A program made the position numbers and the translations under genes. DNA of 64,000 bases from Phytophthora hibernalis (lineage: Eukaryota > Oomycota > Peronosporomycetes > Peronosporales > Peronosporaceae), in assembly GCA_012656075.1 (NCBI GenBank), contig JAAKBF010000048.1, forward strand, positions 855,990-919,989, in the 5' to 3' direction. The notes below the pieces were generated by a model. That model searched no databases and was not told where the DNA came from. It saw only the letters and a list, made by a program, of their open reading frames with translations. Of the stretch, positions 21,913 through 33,504 are shown piece by piece; within the stretch, counting starts at the first letter, position 1, and each line of letters starts with the position of its first letter.

Positions 21913-22341
21913 ATGATAGCTTTGGGAAAATCAAGGATGTCGAAGCGCAGATGCATTCAAAGAACAGAGAAGGAGAAGATTGAGATGCTAAAGCGTTGGA
22001 AAGAGCGTGATGAATGGGATAGTTTCGAAGCGGCTCGTATGCTGGGGGTGAAGAAGTCGACGCTCAGGGGCTGGAGAAATCTGTACTGGGATGACTTGGA
22101 CAAACTAATTGGCTCAGACAGGAAGAGAAAAATCAGAAAAGGTACCGGCCCCAAACGCAAGATGAAACAGTATGAAGAACGAGTTATTGAGTATTTTGAT
22201 AGATTGCGCGAAGAAGGTAAATGTAGGTTTTGGATATGCTTTTTACTGCCAAAACATCGACGAGTTTTTGAGGGATTACCCAAACATCAATGGCCAGAAG
22301 TCGTTGGTGTCACGCTTCATAAGTCACTATTCGGCAAATGA
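21913..22341 (+). CDS. Transposon-type helix-turn-helix ORF (MULE/C48 element remnant)
   Basis: A basic, Lys-rich protein of up to 142 codons. The segment KEKIEMLKRWKERDEWDSFEAARMLGVKKSTLRGW looks like a Psq/homeodomain-like helix-turn-helix of the kind found at the N-terminus of transposon proteins. At about 22215 the better reading shifts to another frame (22172-22540) that is acidic and Ser-rich. A C48-protease-like segment follows at 23227-23505, so the whole 21.9-23.5 kb stretch may be one decayed element interrupted by the MITE at 22952. Confidence 0.45.
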   Translation: MIALGKSRMSKRRCIQRTEKEKIEMLKRWKERDEWDSFEAARMLGVKKSTLRGWRNLYWDDLDKLIGSDRKRKIRKGTGPKRKMKQYEERVIEYFDRLREEGKCRFWICFLLPKHRRVFEGLPKHQWPEVVGVTLHKSLFGK

Positions 22342-22951
22342 CGGTAGCACCATTTCGACTGGAGAATTCTCGAGTACTGGTTGTGGCGAGGGGTCTGAGG
22401 GTGATGAAGCTGAGGAGGACACCCTCCTCATCAGCAGTGGCGCTAATGATGATGAGGACGTTAGCTCTGTGCACGAGGCTATTGAGGACGGCATACGATT
22501 GACGGTCGTGGTACAGCAAACAGCGGTGGTGAAAGTGTAATTGATGAAACTGAGGCCTGCGTCAATACTGATAATGTTTGTGATGATGTTTACGCCAGGA
22601 CTTCCGATATTTTCAGCTTCATTTTCATCACTTTCGCGATCATCACCAGGCGCATCATCCCCATCTTTACGAGCACTTGTCGTGTCATCGGCAGCGGTGA
22701 TGAAGGGGTTGCTGGTGAGAACGACATTTTGGTTACTAAGTCGGATGGTGATAGCAGTGGTGGTTTGCGAGAGCGATTCGGACGGTAGATTATTTGAGCT
22801 CGATACTGAAGTGGAAATAGATACATGTCCCTCGACGCAGCGATGTTTTAGAAAGCGATATGCTAAGGACGAGGTCGTGGTGGAGTGGTCGGGCGAAGGC
22901 AAATATGTTTGCATATTTACTGCTGACCTCAATAGTCTACTTCCTGGTTAG

Positions 22952-23225
22952 TACACCGTTCACTCTAATTAGTCTGACCCTGACTAATTATGGTGTACGA
23001 TTTTTATCGGAGAAAGTCGAACTTTTGAATTGATCTTGTGACAACAATATTAAATTTTTCTTGAAAGTAAGATGATGATTGGCTTCGCCTCGGCGAGATC
23101 TGCTCAAATCCACTGTCTTTGTGCTCTTTTGAACTCTTCGGGAAAATTTTGTCGTCCGTGGTGTCACGAAAAAGTACGGAAGCATGACTATATTCGAAGC
23201 ACGACTAATTAGAGTGAACGGTGTA
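22952..23225. mobile_element. 274-bp MITE with 22-bp perfect terminal inverted repeats (incl. TA ends)
   Basis: The 22 bases at 22952-22973 are the exact reverse complement of 23204-23225. If the outermost TA on each side is the target duplication, the inverted repeat begins CACCGTTCACTC. The inside has no coding frame. TA duplication and TIR style suggest a Tc1/mariner-type non-autonomous element. It interrupts the decayed C48-protease element. Confidence 0.85.
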
Positions 23226-23226
23226 T

Positions 23227-23505
23227 CTGACCAAAACAGAGCTAGACTACTTCGTTCATCGATACATGAAAACAACTCCTGGACTTGTGTGCACGTGTGG
23301 ATCAGATCTTTATAGATCGATTGAGCTAGCATAGGAGATCGAAAAAGACTGCAATGAGTGGGTCGTTCAACTGGGCCGCGTACCCGTATGTGATTTTAAT
23401 TGTCTCTGGAGTTAACCATTACATTATTCTCGTCGTGGAGAATTCCATGCAGAAGGGACCTACAGGAATGTTTCACATCGATAGCCTGAAAGGTGCCCAC
23501 ACATG
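23227..23505 (+). pseudogene. C48 (Ulp1-like) cysteine protease fragment
   Basis: The frame YLTKTELDYFVHRYMKTTPG just after the MITE and, from 23353, WAAYPYVILIVSGVNHYIILVVEN..GMFHIDSLKG resemble the Ulp1 core: the H of NH and the D of HIDSL sit at the spacing of the catalytic His-Asp. The Cys-containing part is not seen. Such protease domains are carried by Mutator-like elements in oomycetes. A remnant, not a functional gene. Confidence 0.5.
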
Positions 23506-23721
23506 AACCACCGCGCCTTCGCCTGGACGCAGATACAAATTCTGCTTTGAACACGCCGGTAAATCGGCACCAACGTAGTCCTTGCGAGAATTACCATACA
23601 TCAAGACTGTTTCCTCATCTGGGAGTTGTAACAAATCTTCCCAGATTGAGAGTCGTACACCAGCGCTGAACATAAAATTCATACCCAGCGATACATCCAC
23701 ACCTTCTCCAATGTTGGCCAC
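23473..23721 (-). CDS. Unrecognised 82-codon ORF (doubtful)
   Basis: An ATG frame with normal-looking amino acid composition (MANIGEGVDVSLGMNFMFSA..., later LRPGEGAVVHVWAPF). It overlaps the end of the C48 remnant on the other strand by about 30 bp. No family recognised; probably a fragment of a longer decayed gene. Confidence 0.22.
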   Translation of the reverse strand: MANIGEGVDVSLGMNFMFSAGVRLSIWEDLLQLPDEETVLMYGNSRKDYVGADLPACSKQNLYLRPGEGAVVHVWAPFRLSM

Positions 23722-23968
23722 TCAAAGTCGAAAAATATAAACCAATCTAGGACCAAGAGTGATCTTGACCTCAGCGTGGGCAGAAATATGAGTCGGAACT
23801 CCTCCCAGGCCTAAACCTTTCATCTGTTTGTACGTCCAGAGTTTGATCTTGAGCTTACGTGCAAAGTCAAAGCTCAACATACTCACGGTTCAATAGCCAA
23901 TCAAATATCAGGATTGTTCCAGGTCAGCATTCACTGGGTGACTCCAGGAGAAAATTGCACTCAGTCTC

Positions 23969-26813
23969 GTGTCACATCCATCTCCGCATATTCTCCCCTT
24001 TTTGCTCTCGACCACCTGCTCACATTCCTGTTTCGTAGTCGTCTGCAGCGGTTTGACGTCGATGACGATCTCAGGCCTGCCGACTCCGCCGTCCGGGTCT
24101 CTCTTAGGCCCGCCATCTACTTCAGCCGCCTCTTCGACCACATTGTCTTCTCCAACAGCTACGCCAACCGTGGCCACGGCCTCAGCCGCCACTCCGGCAT
24201 CTTCGCAAACACTCACGCCATACTGTCAAGAATGTGCGGTCGGGCGTCAATCCGTCCATGCTCCGCCAATTGTTTCTCAGGTGTCGGCCGTTGTTAGTGC
24301 TCCGCTCAGTACGCTCTTCCGCAGTCACGTGCTTCAAGACTTAGCCGCTAAGAATTACGCGCTCGCCGCCGCCATCGAGAGTTCGATGAACCAGACTGCT
24401 GCCTCCGTCGATCACGCAACTCTGCTGCATGTCGAGCTTGCTCAAGCACGAGATTCCCTGGGAGCCTTACGCGACCAGGTTCAGCAGCTACATTAATCTG
24501 CATCGGAGGCTCAGGACTCGAGAGATCAGGAAGTTGGGCGATTAACCCAGGATCGAGATGCCCCCGCGTTGAACTCGGTCAGCTGCGGCAGTCGTTGTTG
24601 CAAGGACATGGGTGCGCAGCTCGCTAGTGCCCAATCGCCCAGTGACATAGCTTACCATGACCCTTCCGAGGAGTTGCAGGTGACTCAAGCGCGGATTCGC
24701 GATCTACGGGCTGAACTCAGATTAGCGCGACGGGGTTTTCGACTTTGGCCTCGTTCGATCTTCCAGTCTTACCCGCGTCGACAACAGCGTCTTCAGGAAC
24801 TCCGCTGGCGCTCCGCCAGTCTTGTTTGATGCGTCGGTCCCTTCGTCGAGCATCCACGCCTCTTCTTGGCAACACGAGTTGACTCGGTCTCGGGGCAGTG
24901 AGCGTTGCGCAAGAGAGGCTTCTCATTTGGCTACGCAGCGTCGCGAACAGGCAGATGCCCTCCTTCAAGTTGCCGAGCAGAAGAATCAACGTCTTCTAGC
25001 CGCCGTTTCGATAGCCAGCGTTCGTGGTGACGATTACAAGGAGCAACAGTCTCAAGACAACTCGGACGCTACGATCGTGATCGATGCTCTTGGTGAGTAT
25101 GCGTCGTCTAGTCATTCGGTCTTGGCCGTCGTCGGTTCGCTAATTGTGATGTCCGTGTCCTTTTACAGAAATGCAAGTCACCGAGCGCGACACTCGCCTC
25201 CAGGACCTGCAACGTGTGATTGACCAGCACGTTATCGAGCATGGCACTCTGTCTTCTCGTATTGACGAAGACGAGGAACGGATCACCGAGCTGACCAACA
25301 ACTTGGCGTCGATGACTATTCAACGGGACGACCAGGCAGCAAGTCGTCTCCGAGCGGAAACCGACCTTGTCACTAATTGTGCTTCGGTTGAGACTCTTCA
25401 ACAAGAACTTTCAAAAGCGCAAAAGAGCGCGACGACTGTGATCGTCGGCTTCGTCGAGCGGCTAATGACCTCGATGTTTTGCTGCATACGCTCGAGTTGG
25501 TGAGAGGTGCGGTACTGCCGCCTACTCCTATTCCGTCATTCACTGGGTGGTTCGTCGGTTTTCACTCCTCCATCCCGCGGTGGTAAAACATTTCGGATGA
25601 GTGCTCTTCTGCAGGGTGCTGCTTCTTCTTTGCCGACTCCCCATCCGGTACTGAGATACCGCCCGCTTCGTCCCGGCCAGATACCAGTGGGTCGAAGCCC
25701 CTCGAGAATTTGTCTCCAGCTAAGAGAAGTGCTCCAGGATCGCCCCAAGGGCGTCGGTCGAACTCCCAAGAAGTCCACGGCGCCTCCGCCTCAGAAGAAA
25801 CGGTCAAAAATTGCTCGGTCCGAGTTGCCGAAAGACATTCCAGGGGTGACCAGTCCGTATCCGTACCCTAAGGCGATTTCGGAGGATGAACCCAACCGGA
25901 GGCAAGCGGAGGCGGAACAGCGAGCGAATTTGGTCAGCGGTGACAGTCGAGAATCGAAAACGACGCAGTTTCGCACCGTCCCACTGTCGAACGTCGGTAG
26001 ATCCCACCTTGTCAATGCTTCGAGCGGAGGTAGCACCGGAACCTTCTCGAGAGCCTTCGCCGTCTTCGACGCAGCAAGTCCCGACCTCGTCACCATCTGT
26101 TCCGGCTTCTGGTGGAAACAGCGGGGCGACGAGTCTTCATCGTCGAGCGACTCTGAACAGACATCGGGTGATGATCATCCGCCGCCCAGCGCCAGTGACG
26201 ATCACGCCTCAGGTGGAGATCACAATGGGAGCGATGTGGATGATGGAGACCGTCCCGACATGCAAGTCATTGCTCCTTTCTTCGCTCGGTGCTACCTCCG
26301 CTCGAAGCATTGACAAGGTGGGGATCTACCGACGTTCGACAGTGGGACGGTGCGAAACTGCGTGGTTTCGATTCTCGACTGTCACCGCTGACCAAATTCG
26401 CTCGCTGTTCCGCCTCCGCTTGCCTCCGGTTGGGTTCATCCTCCGAAATCGCCTTAGGGTACGCCGAAACCGACTTACAACAAGGCCTTGTTGACGGACT
26501 TGCAATTTCAGAAAATGTACTCGAAGAAACCGTGGTTGGAGTTGCGTCAGCTGCCCACGCCGTGGACGTTCACCTCAGACGACTCAGATTTGGAGACCCT
26601 GATCCGAATCTACACCTTCCACCTGAACAAATGGAGCCAAGTTTACTGGGAATGCACCCACACGTTTCCTATATGGAAGAAACCCTCGGAGTTTCTGGTA
26701 AAGCCCAAGTCGACAAGTCGACTCGGAAATCGAGGGCCAAATTCAACTATGAACAGACTGTGCTGGTCGAGATTGAACGAATAATGCGTCATGTACCAAC
26801 ATACCTAAAGTAA
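23969..26813 (+). pseudogene. Coiled-coil retroelement ORF (gag-like), broken
   Basis: A series of plus-strand frames reads like one protein: a Thr/Ser/Pro/Ala-rich leader (23969-24496), heptad-like coiled coil (LHVELAQARDSLGALRDQVQQL; LQVTQARIRDLRAELRLARRG; TERDTRLQDLQRVID..RITELTNNLASMT at 25171-25440), an Arg/Ser/Pro-rich stretch (25507-26313) and a Trp-rich tail (WTFTSDDSDLETLIRIYTFHLNKWSQVYWECTHTFPIWKKP) at 26488-26784. Frames change at several points, with stops near 24497 and 25504. One GT..AG intron-like gap at 25094-25168 may be real. Similar coiled-coil ORFs accompany Gypsy-like elements in Phytophthora, which is the best guess. No RT or integrase is present here. Confidence 0.5.
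25862..26463. repeat. Inverted repeat, 177-bp arms, 248-bp spacer
   Basis: The left arm 25862-26038 and right arm 26287-26463 are near-identical reverse complements, starting/ending at CGTACCCTAAGGC and its complement and meeting at GGTAGCACCG/CGGTGCTACC. I see only a few differences between the arms. It lies inside the coiled-coil ORF, so the right arm puts antisense ORF sequence into the transcript. A transcript across it would fold into a long hairpin. Confidence 0.9.
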
Positions 26814-27599
26814 GTAAAAAATAGCGGGAGGAGATAAGGCTGCGATATTCCGTCTCATGGTGGGTACGCTTGCGTTATTGATTATGTCAATCAACACTTC
26901 CGTCGTCACCTCGACGCCTGTGATGCAGTCTCCACACTAGTATCAATGTTAGCATCTTGTCTGTCTCGAAGGCTATCGGGGGCGGATATTGCTCTTCTTC
27001 TTGGCGACCACAATTCGGCTACTATGATGCCAACAAAGACTTCGAGATGAGAGGATTTTCAGAGAGTATATTCGTGGCTTCTAACCCATCTTAATCACGG
27101 TCGAAGGCCCAATCGGATAAGTATTTAGAGGCCAGCCGCAGCACCAAGCGACTTGCCGAGACTATGAGCACGTATGAAACAGTGCATTTCACACGTGCTC
27201 TCAAGCTTGTTGATCTCTTGTCGGCCTCTCTCTACCGTTGTGACCTCAATTCGATAGATACAGCCTCCGCTTCATTTGACGAAACAGCGTCAGATACCCG
27301 ACCGCGGTCGCAGCAAGTCGGAGTCCGATCTCCTCAACACAACGTACAATCTACACAAGACAATTAACAATCTCCACAAGACCAGGCACAATGTCCACAA
27401 AACGACCTAAAACCTTCACAAGACGATGTACAACCTTCCCAAGGCATGTCACTATCTGTCCATACTGCTGTTCAAGCCCCCACGAATGCGGTGATTCTCC
27501 ACGTGATGATGAACACACCAATACCATCAGTGAAGCTAGCACAGTTCCCATCAATGCTCCCAGAATACAATCGAGATTCTAGACTATAGCGACAACGAG
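26814..27599. other. Repeat-derived DNA, Gln/Pro-rich frame, no gene
   Basis: A plus-strand frame near 27300-27580 is Gln/Ser-rich (STQDN, SPQDQAQCPQNDLKPSQDDVQPSQG) with one stop and seems to lead into the C48 element that follows. Nothing recognised in 26814-27160. Confidence 0.4.
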
Positions 27600-28830
27600 A
27601 TGGAGGAATCTTCAGCACCCGAGCGGACAAAGAGACCTCGGATTGGGTCGGTGAGCGAAAATTTGAAACCACCTGGTCGACCTACACGAACTCTCCGCCA
27701 GCGTCAGTTCGAGAGACAAAAGAAGTTCCACGAAATTGCAGCTCTTCTTAGGAAACCATACACTTCTAGTGGAGAAAAGAAAACCTATCTGAGCTTCAAC
27801 GCCGCTTCGACGAGGAATCTGTAACTTACCGACATTTCCAAAAGTATTTGGATAAATTCTCCGTGCTACACAATATTCAGTCGATGCAAGATGTCCCAAA
27901 TTGCTGCGTTACAGTGTATTTCAAACATCCTGATGCTAATAAGAAAACAACGGACGTGTGCTGTGTAATTCTACCTGGAGCATTACATCGAGCTGATGCA
28001 GAAATGCAAGAGCGAATACCGTGAACGCAATCAGATCGTACTGGAGAACGATCAAATTGCGTTGAAGTTCGGACAGGGTCGTACTACTCCTTAACCTAAC
28101 GTTACAGGGGATTTTATCTACACTATGGGTGCGTGGCACGGATCCAAAGTCGCTTTCAGCAAGAGCGAAGCTTGTATTGAATGGATTCGAGGAGGGGACG
28201 TGAAAGAAGCCCAACTGGGTTCGGTGTTTGACGATGAATATCTAGTTGACGCGGAGGATGTATGCACACGTGTGACAAATATTGACATTAAAGATGAAGA
28301 GGAATGGGAGCTGCTGGATTTAGGAGGAAGCAACGGATGTCGTCATGTCTGCAACAATATCTGCAATTTGCTCAGCTACTAACACTCGCCCGCAAGCCCT
28401 GCAAGCGACAACGTTCACAACACAGCTCATGGAATTTAGCACTAATGCGGATAGAGTAGCTTGGATCGGTCACAATGAGATTGTTACAATGGCAGTAGAC
28501 AAGATTGCAGGCGCGCTGTGGATCAACCGAAACCACTGGTGTGGCCTTGCGATTAGTTTAAAATCGTGTTCACAGTGATGGATCCTTGTAACGACAAAGC
28601 CACGATCCGTACCGTCGAGGAAGTCTTCAAGAAAGTCTTCTTGCCACTCTTGCCTCGGGAAAAACGCTGGAAACGAGACATGAGCAGATATTTTAAGCAA
28701 TTCGACGGATATAGCTACGGTGTACTTGTTTTAGCTTTCCTAGAGAGCTATTTCTTCGAGTCTACAGGTATTTCGGACGACCCGAAATTACTACAGTTTC
28801 GCTATCTGCTTAAGGTTCTTCTCAGTTAGC
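27600..28830 (+). pseudogene. Ulp1-like C48 peptidase element remnant, catalytic Cys apparently Tyr
   Basis: The frames in order: a basic N-terminal part (27600-27824), a middle part (28125-28382, MGAWHGSKVAFSKSE), then a protease-like domain. ALWINRNHWCGLAIS near 28510-28555 matches the catalytic HW strand, FTVMDPCND at 28566 the Asp position, and KQFDGYSYGVLVLAF near 28700-28740 the Q.DGxxCG motif, with Tyr at the place of the nucleophilic Cys. Stops separate these parts. Such proteases occur in Mutator-like elements; here it is clearly dead. Confidence 0.55.
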
Positions 28831-29981
28831 GTAGAGTTCGATAAGCAGCCCAATTCATTCGATGCTCTTTATCTAGTTTTATCCTTTACTGTGGCGTGAC
28901 TTGCTAGAGCACTCTTGATATAGTGAGAAAAGCGTTCAAGGAGCTTCTTGGCCTAAAGGATCTACTCTGCGGAGCCCTGGAACAACCCGTCCGCCGCGCT
29001 CGCCTTCGTTCTGTAATTGGCCTTCCAGGTCTACAGTTCATCAGCCCCAGCATGCGTCTCTACGCCTTCCTCTTGGCGACTGCGGTCGATCTACTTGCAA
29101 CCAGTAACGACTTGTGGCGTGCTTTCAACAAGGTTGGGCGTGTGTGAAAGCTCGCTGGCTGACTCGTTGTCGTCGTTGTTGTCGTTGTCGTCGGAACGCT
29201 TAAAATACGCTTGGTCTGGGATAACAGCTGCGAGGAGGAGGACAAAGCGACTGCAATTTTGATTATCTTGTGCACAAGACGCACAAGCTCATGTGGCGTC
29301 TTGTGCGGCTTCTCGATAATCAGACACTTCCAACCACAATATCGCTGCAAATCTTCGATGCATATTGTGTCAATATTCTCTGCCGGCCTCGATAACTCCA
29401 TGGAGCTAGCTTTTGGAGCTAAAGGGTTACCCAAAGGTTACGGTTTACCGTTGTTGTCGACTTAAGTACGGGATTTAAGTCCCAAACCCCTAATAGCTCC
29501 TGAAACAACAGGTCTCTACTATGATCATTTTGATTCACTGCGTTGGATATTAGCATCATTTTGATTTATTTGATGGGAAGCGTTCAAGATCGATCCATTT
29601 CCACAATCTCTACAAACGCACGTATACATAAAGTTTTGAATTTTGCAAAACTAATGGTCGTTTTGAGATGGATAGATATCGATTTAAGACTTAGGAGTAG
29701 GGTTAATCGACGCGCCGCGAAAAAATCACGTTTGGCGCACCAATCAAAGAAAATCGCGTCTGCCTTCTCGAATCAGAGACACTTTTTTAAACCGATATTG
29801 GTCGAGAACGGCTGAATGAAAAAATTGCACGACGGCTCATTGTTTAGAGGGTATGTCCCTCTTTTCAACGATGTATAACAATCCAACTTCAATAAATGGT
29901 TAACTAGCATTCTTTTGTTTCACGCAGTTTCATATCCGACATCGACCAGCAGCCAATTAAATCACTGAGAATTGCACTAAC
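28831..29981. other. No gene; GTC/GTT microsatellite
   Basis: A (GTCGTTGTC)-type microsatellite lies at 29163-29198. A frame without an ATG at 28923-29147 (KAFKELLGLKDLLCGALEQPV) has a plausible composition but no recognised family. The rest is AT rich. Confidence 0.45.
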
Positions 29982-31906
29982 GTCTTACCCCGCACACTGC
30001 GCCTATCAATAGGCGCTCTATTCGAACATTTCTGTTTTAAAAATAAAGATAAAAATTCGATTAAAGCGCTCGTTGAAATTTAATGCTTCGCACTTTTCAG
30101 CCCCAAGTTCGAAAATTGTGGCGCAGACAAACAGTGATTTCAATTGCAGCGATCAAGATTACAATGCACACGTCGCCACTCATTACACCAAAGCGGGTTG
30201 TCCCCAAGGTGGATGGCTACTTGATTTATATAACGTACTCGACCTATTAAAAGCCCTCACCGGAACAATGTCATCTTGCCTATAATGACCCGGCATTATT
30301 AAATAGTACCCCTACCGATTAGATCCCCTACCATTCATTAGTTTCACTGGTCAGCATGTACTGATTGCAGTCGAGTCCTCATTTCAGAATATGGCGCAGC
30401 GTCGCCAAGCCATCGACATCGGCCGCAAGCAAGAGGTCATCGCCTGGATTGAGGCAGAAGGTGATGGCAAGCCGACCCGAGCCATCGCACACTTCCGCAC
30501 GAAGGGCTGGTCTCTTGATGGCGGTACTGTAAGGAAATGGTGGCGCTTGAGAGACAAGATCAAGGACACGCCCTCGCACCAGCTTCGACTTGCTGGTGGT
30601 GGCCGAAAGAAGACGTCCGAATCGTTGGGGAGATGCTATATAATAAGTTCTTGAACAAGCGGCTTAAAATGAAACAAAATCACGCGTATATGGCTGTCTA
30701 GCATCGCGTTGGCTATATATGCGGGAGAAGTAGGGTAAAATGGTCGTCTGTTTGCTGCTTCGGACCACTGGGTGACGACTTTTATGAAACGATTCGGGAT
30801 TTCTCTTCGTCACCATACCAACCTCACTAGACTGGATGACAACACTTTGGTGGGCCGCGCTGTGACCTGAACGAGCTGAAGCCAACCATTGATCTCGAGC
30901 GGACCGTCCTTATGGACGAAACGGCAGTTTACTTCGAGGATGCGCGGCCGCAAACTCTCGGCGTGACCGGTGCCCGACACGTCGTCGTGCGCTCAACCGG
31001 ATTCGCTTCTATGCGAATCTCTGTGGTGCTCGCAGTGAGCGCTACATGCAGGAAATTGCTCCCACTTTTGGTGTGGAAGGGCAAGAATACACCCGCTTTT
31101 GAAATACGACCGGGCCCACTGTACGTTGTCCACCAGCCACACGCCTGGGTTGACAGCGAGTTATTGAAGAAGTGGCTTGACATGGCATTCCCGCTGGTTG
31201 ACTCTAGTGCTGGAAAGTGTCTCGTGTGGGACAGTATGCGTGCGCATATCTCCAAGGTTGTCAAAGCTAAGTGTGCGACTAGAAATATTGCGATGTGTGT
31301 TGCACCAGGAGGACTCACGCTGTATTTGCAAGCTGGTGACATCGGGATATACAAGAGTTTCAAGGACTTGCTCTTGGTCGAGATCAATGCGTGGAAGTTG
31401 TCGGACAAGGTGGAGTACAGGCGCTTCAACAACCCGCGCATGCCCAGCGAAGACACTGTGTGTGAATGGGATCGCAAGGCATGACGTGACACCAAATACA
31501 ACCCCTTTGGTCTTCTTGCCTTCACACTATTCAATTGTACCCGGTGTTTTAATAAGGCGAGTACGTTATTTCGTAAATGCCGCAATACTTACGCCCAAAA
31601 AGAAAAATTATGTGGCTATATTCGCAAATAAAAGAAATCCTTTATAAGATGGTGGTTTTGTCGAATTGGCTACTTTGTGTTAGTATCAACACAACTCGCT
31701 CTGCGACACAGTGCGCTATGTCATATCCTTCTGTCAGCGTAGAGGATCCGGTCTCCATGACTGAGCCGGATTTTAGGACTCAGATTGGTAGTCTTCAGAT
31801 ATTGTATGCATACTCGATATATAACGTCTAGGCGCTCTATTTGAATTTTGCGTTTATGCCTTGAAATCTGTCGCATAGTGCGTAGACGCAGTGTGCGCGG
31901 TAAGAC
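29982..31906 (+). mobile_element. pogo-like DNA transposon with 24-bp imperfect terminal inverted repeats
   Basis: 29982-30005 and the reverse complement of 31883-31906 match at 22 of 24 bases (both start GTCTTACC and contain CGCACACTGCG). Inside both ends lies the sequence GGCGCTCTATT. The enclosed 1.9 kb carries a DDE transposase on the plus strand. A related right end, reversed, occurs alone near 35940-36090. No clear target duplication was found. Confidence 0.75.
30391..31484 (+). pseudogene. pogo/CENP-B family DDE transposase, frame-broken
   Basis: The N-terminal helix-turn-helix (QAIDIGRKQEVIAWIEAEGD, then GGTVRKWWRLRDK) opens at 30391 and ends in a stop at 30654. A bridging piece (DHWVTTFMKRFGISLRHHTN, 30770-30870) is in another frame. 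The catalytic domain at 30912-31484 keeps three acidic residues: LMDETAVYFED, CLVWDSMRAHI and LYLQAGDIGIYKSFKD. The last motif in relatives reads LLQPLDVGI, so it has drifted. The two or three frame breaks may partly be sequence errors. Confidence 0.7.
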
Positions 31907-31998
31907 GGTAGTGAAAACTTCTTCTTTTATCCGACTGTACCACTTTTGTACCAATTTTGGGGTTGCCACCACCACTCACTGCACTCTTGCAAGTGCAA

Positions 31999-33330
31999 TG
32001 GTGAGAACAACTCGCTCGCGACCAGGACAACAACGCTGTACTGGGGGTAAAGAGTACCTGGAAGGCAGTTCAATCGTCGCACCGAGCCATACCGGACCAA
32101 GTTAACCATTATAAACGTCTTCAAAGCCAAGTACGACATGTCAGCACTATTAGCGAAGTTCTATCCAGATTTAGTCAACAAGCAGCTAGAGACGAAGCAA
32201 AAGTCTGTCTATTTGTGGGAGAAGTAAGATGAGCACACATTTTTTCAGCCCGTGACAGAAATATGCATCGAAAAGCAGTGTGCCGATACATCGAGTGCAG
32301 CCGCTCAAGAGATTCGACCTCTTGGAACAGCAACCGTTCTTCTTCCAGCACAAGCGGAAGACGAGGTCGTGTTGTGAGTCCGAGCACTACAGGACGAGGG
32401 CGTGCCAGTGTCAGCTTTCGTGCAACAGACTAGTGAGCTCGAAGTAGCGGACGCGTTTAAGATTCCGCGGTCTATCTTGTCAGCAAAGTACAACTTTCGA
32501 CGAGGGTTTATTCGGCACCACACCCTACCGTTTCGCCGCCATACACGTCAACGCCAGATTGCACCGCCGGACGCAATGGCTATAGCGGAAGAAATCAAGA
32601 AGAAAGTACAGGCACGAATGGCTGATCTCGGCGTAGATCGCGTATTCAACGCCGACCAGACTGCCGTTTTTTAATACGTACCCAAGACTACTCTCTCTGC
32701 CAAGGGATCCATGACCGTGTGGGCTCGTAGCGAAGGTAAGGACAAGGATCATGTCAGGGTCATGCTGCTTGGGGACTCTCATGGCAATAAGTTTCCCCCT
32801 ATATTGTGGCCAAGGTATTCCTGTCGAAGGTGCCGGCAACGAACGAGGACAACATCCGTCTCCGTCAAGACTTTGGACACGGCAAAGTGGTGATGCATGG
32901 CAACACCCGCGGCTGGTGGAATGAAAGATTGTCTGTGGCGTTTTGGAGCACCATTTTGGTGATCGTGCCAACTTGGACACATCCGTTCTGCTGATGTGGG
33001 ACGATCTGTCCTCTCACTGGACATCCACAGTCCAAGAATGCGCCGACCGCCTCAAGATGGAGCTCATGAAGGTGCCTCCAGGCTGTGCGGCTGTTTGTCA
33101 GCCAGCAGACATTATCTCGAATGGCCCGCTATAGGCCCGCCTCGAGTTTTTTGAAGGGTTGAGAACTTGCGTCAGAAGCTAAAGACCCCACGAGAAGAAA
33201 AGAGTGAAGTTCAAGTTGGTTGCACCGATACGAAAGGGCGTAGCAAATAGGGTGATCGAGGCTTGGGAGAACCTTTCAGCGAAGGTTATCAAGAGCGGGT
33301 TATCTTATCTTAAAGCTGAGCGACGCATGC
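31999..33330 (+). pseudogene. Second DDE (pogo-like) transposase remnant
   Basis: Pieces in different frames read as one transposase: KLTIINVFKAKYDMSALLAKFYPDL (HTH, near 32100), PVSAFVQQTSELEVADAFKIPRSI and FRRGFIRHHTLPFRRHTRQ (CENP-B-type HTH, 32402-32560), VDRVFNADQTAVF (first catalytic Asp, 32632-32670), then LLMWDDLSSHWTS (second Asp, near 32991) and PPGCAAVCQPADIISNGPL (third Asp, near 33075-33130). In-frame stops and shifts show it is decayed. Terminal repeats were not found. Confidence 0.65.
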
Positions 33331-33504
33331 GTTTATTCCCCACCACCACTCGATAGAAGCACGGTTGTTTCAGCTAACGATGTTGTGTCTCTTTTAGAGA
33401 ACGCTGATATGATAGATACGCAAGTTGGCCAAGTCTGAGATCGAGAAGATGTGATTTCGTCACTGCTTGGCATTGACTAAATATAAGTAGCCACTCGTTT
33501 TCAC

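Noticed and set aside
22327..22932. A 201-codon Ser/Thr-rich minus-strand frame
   Set aside because: The sense strand here carries an acidic continuation of the HTH ORF; the minus frame is its Ser/Thr-rich complement and lacks motifs.
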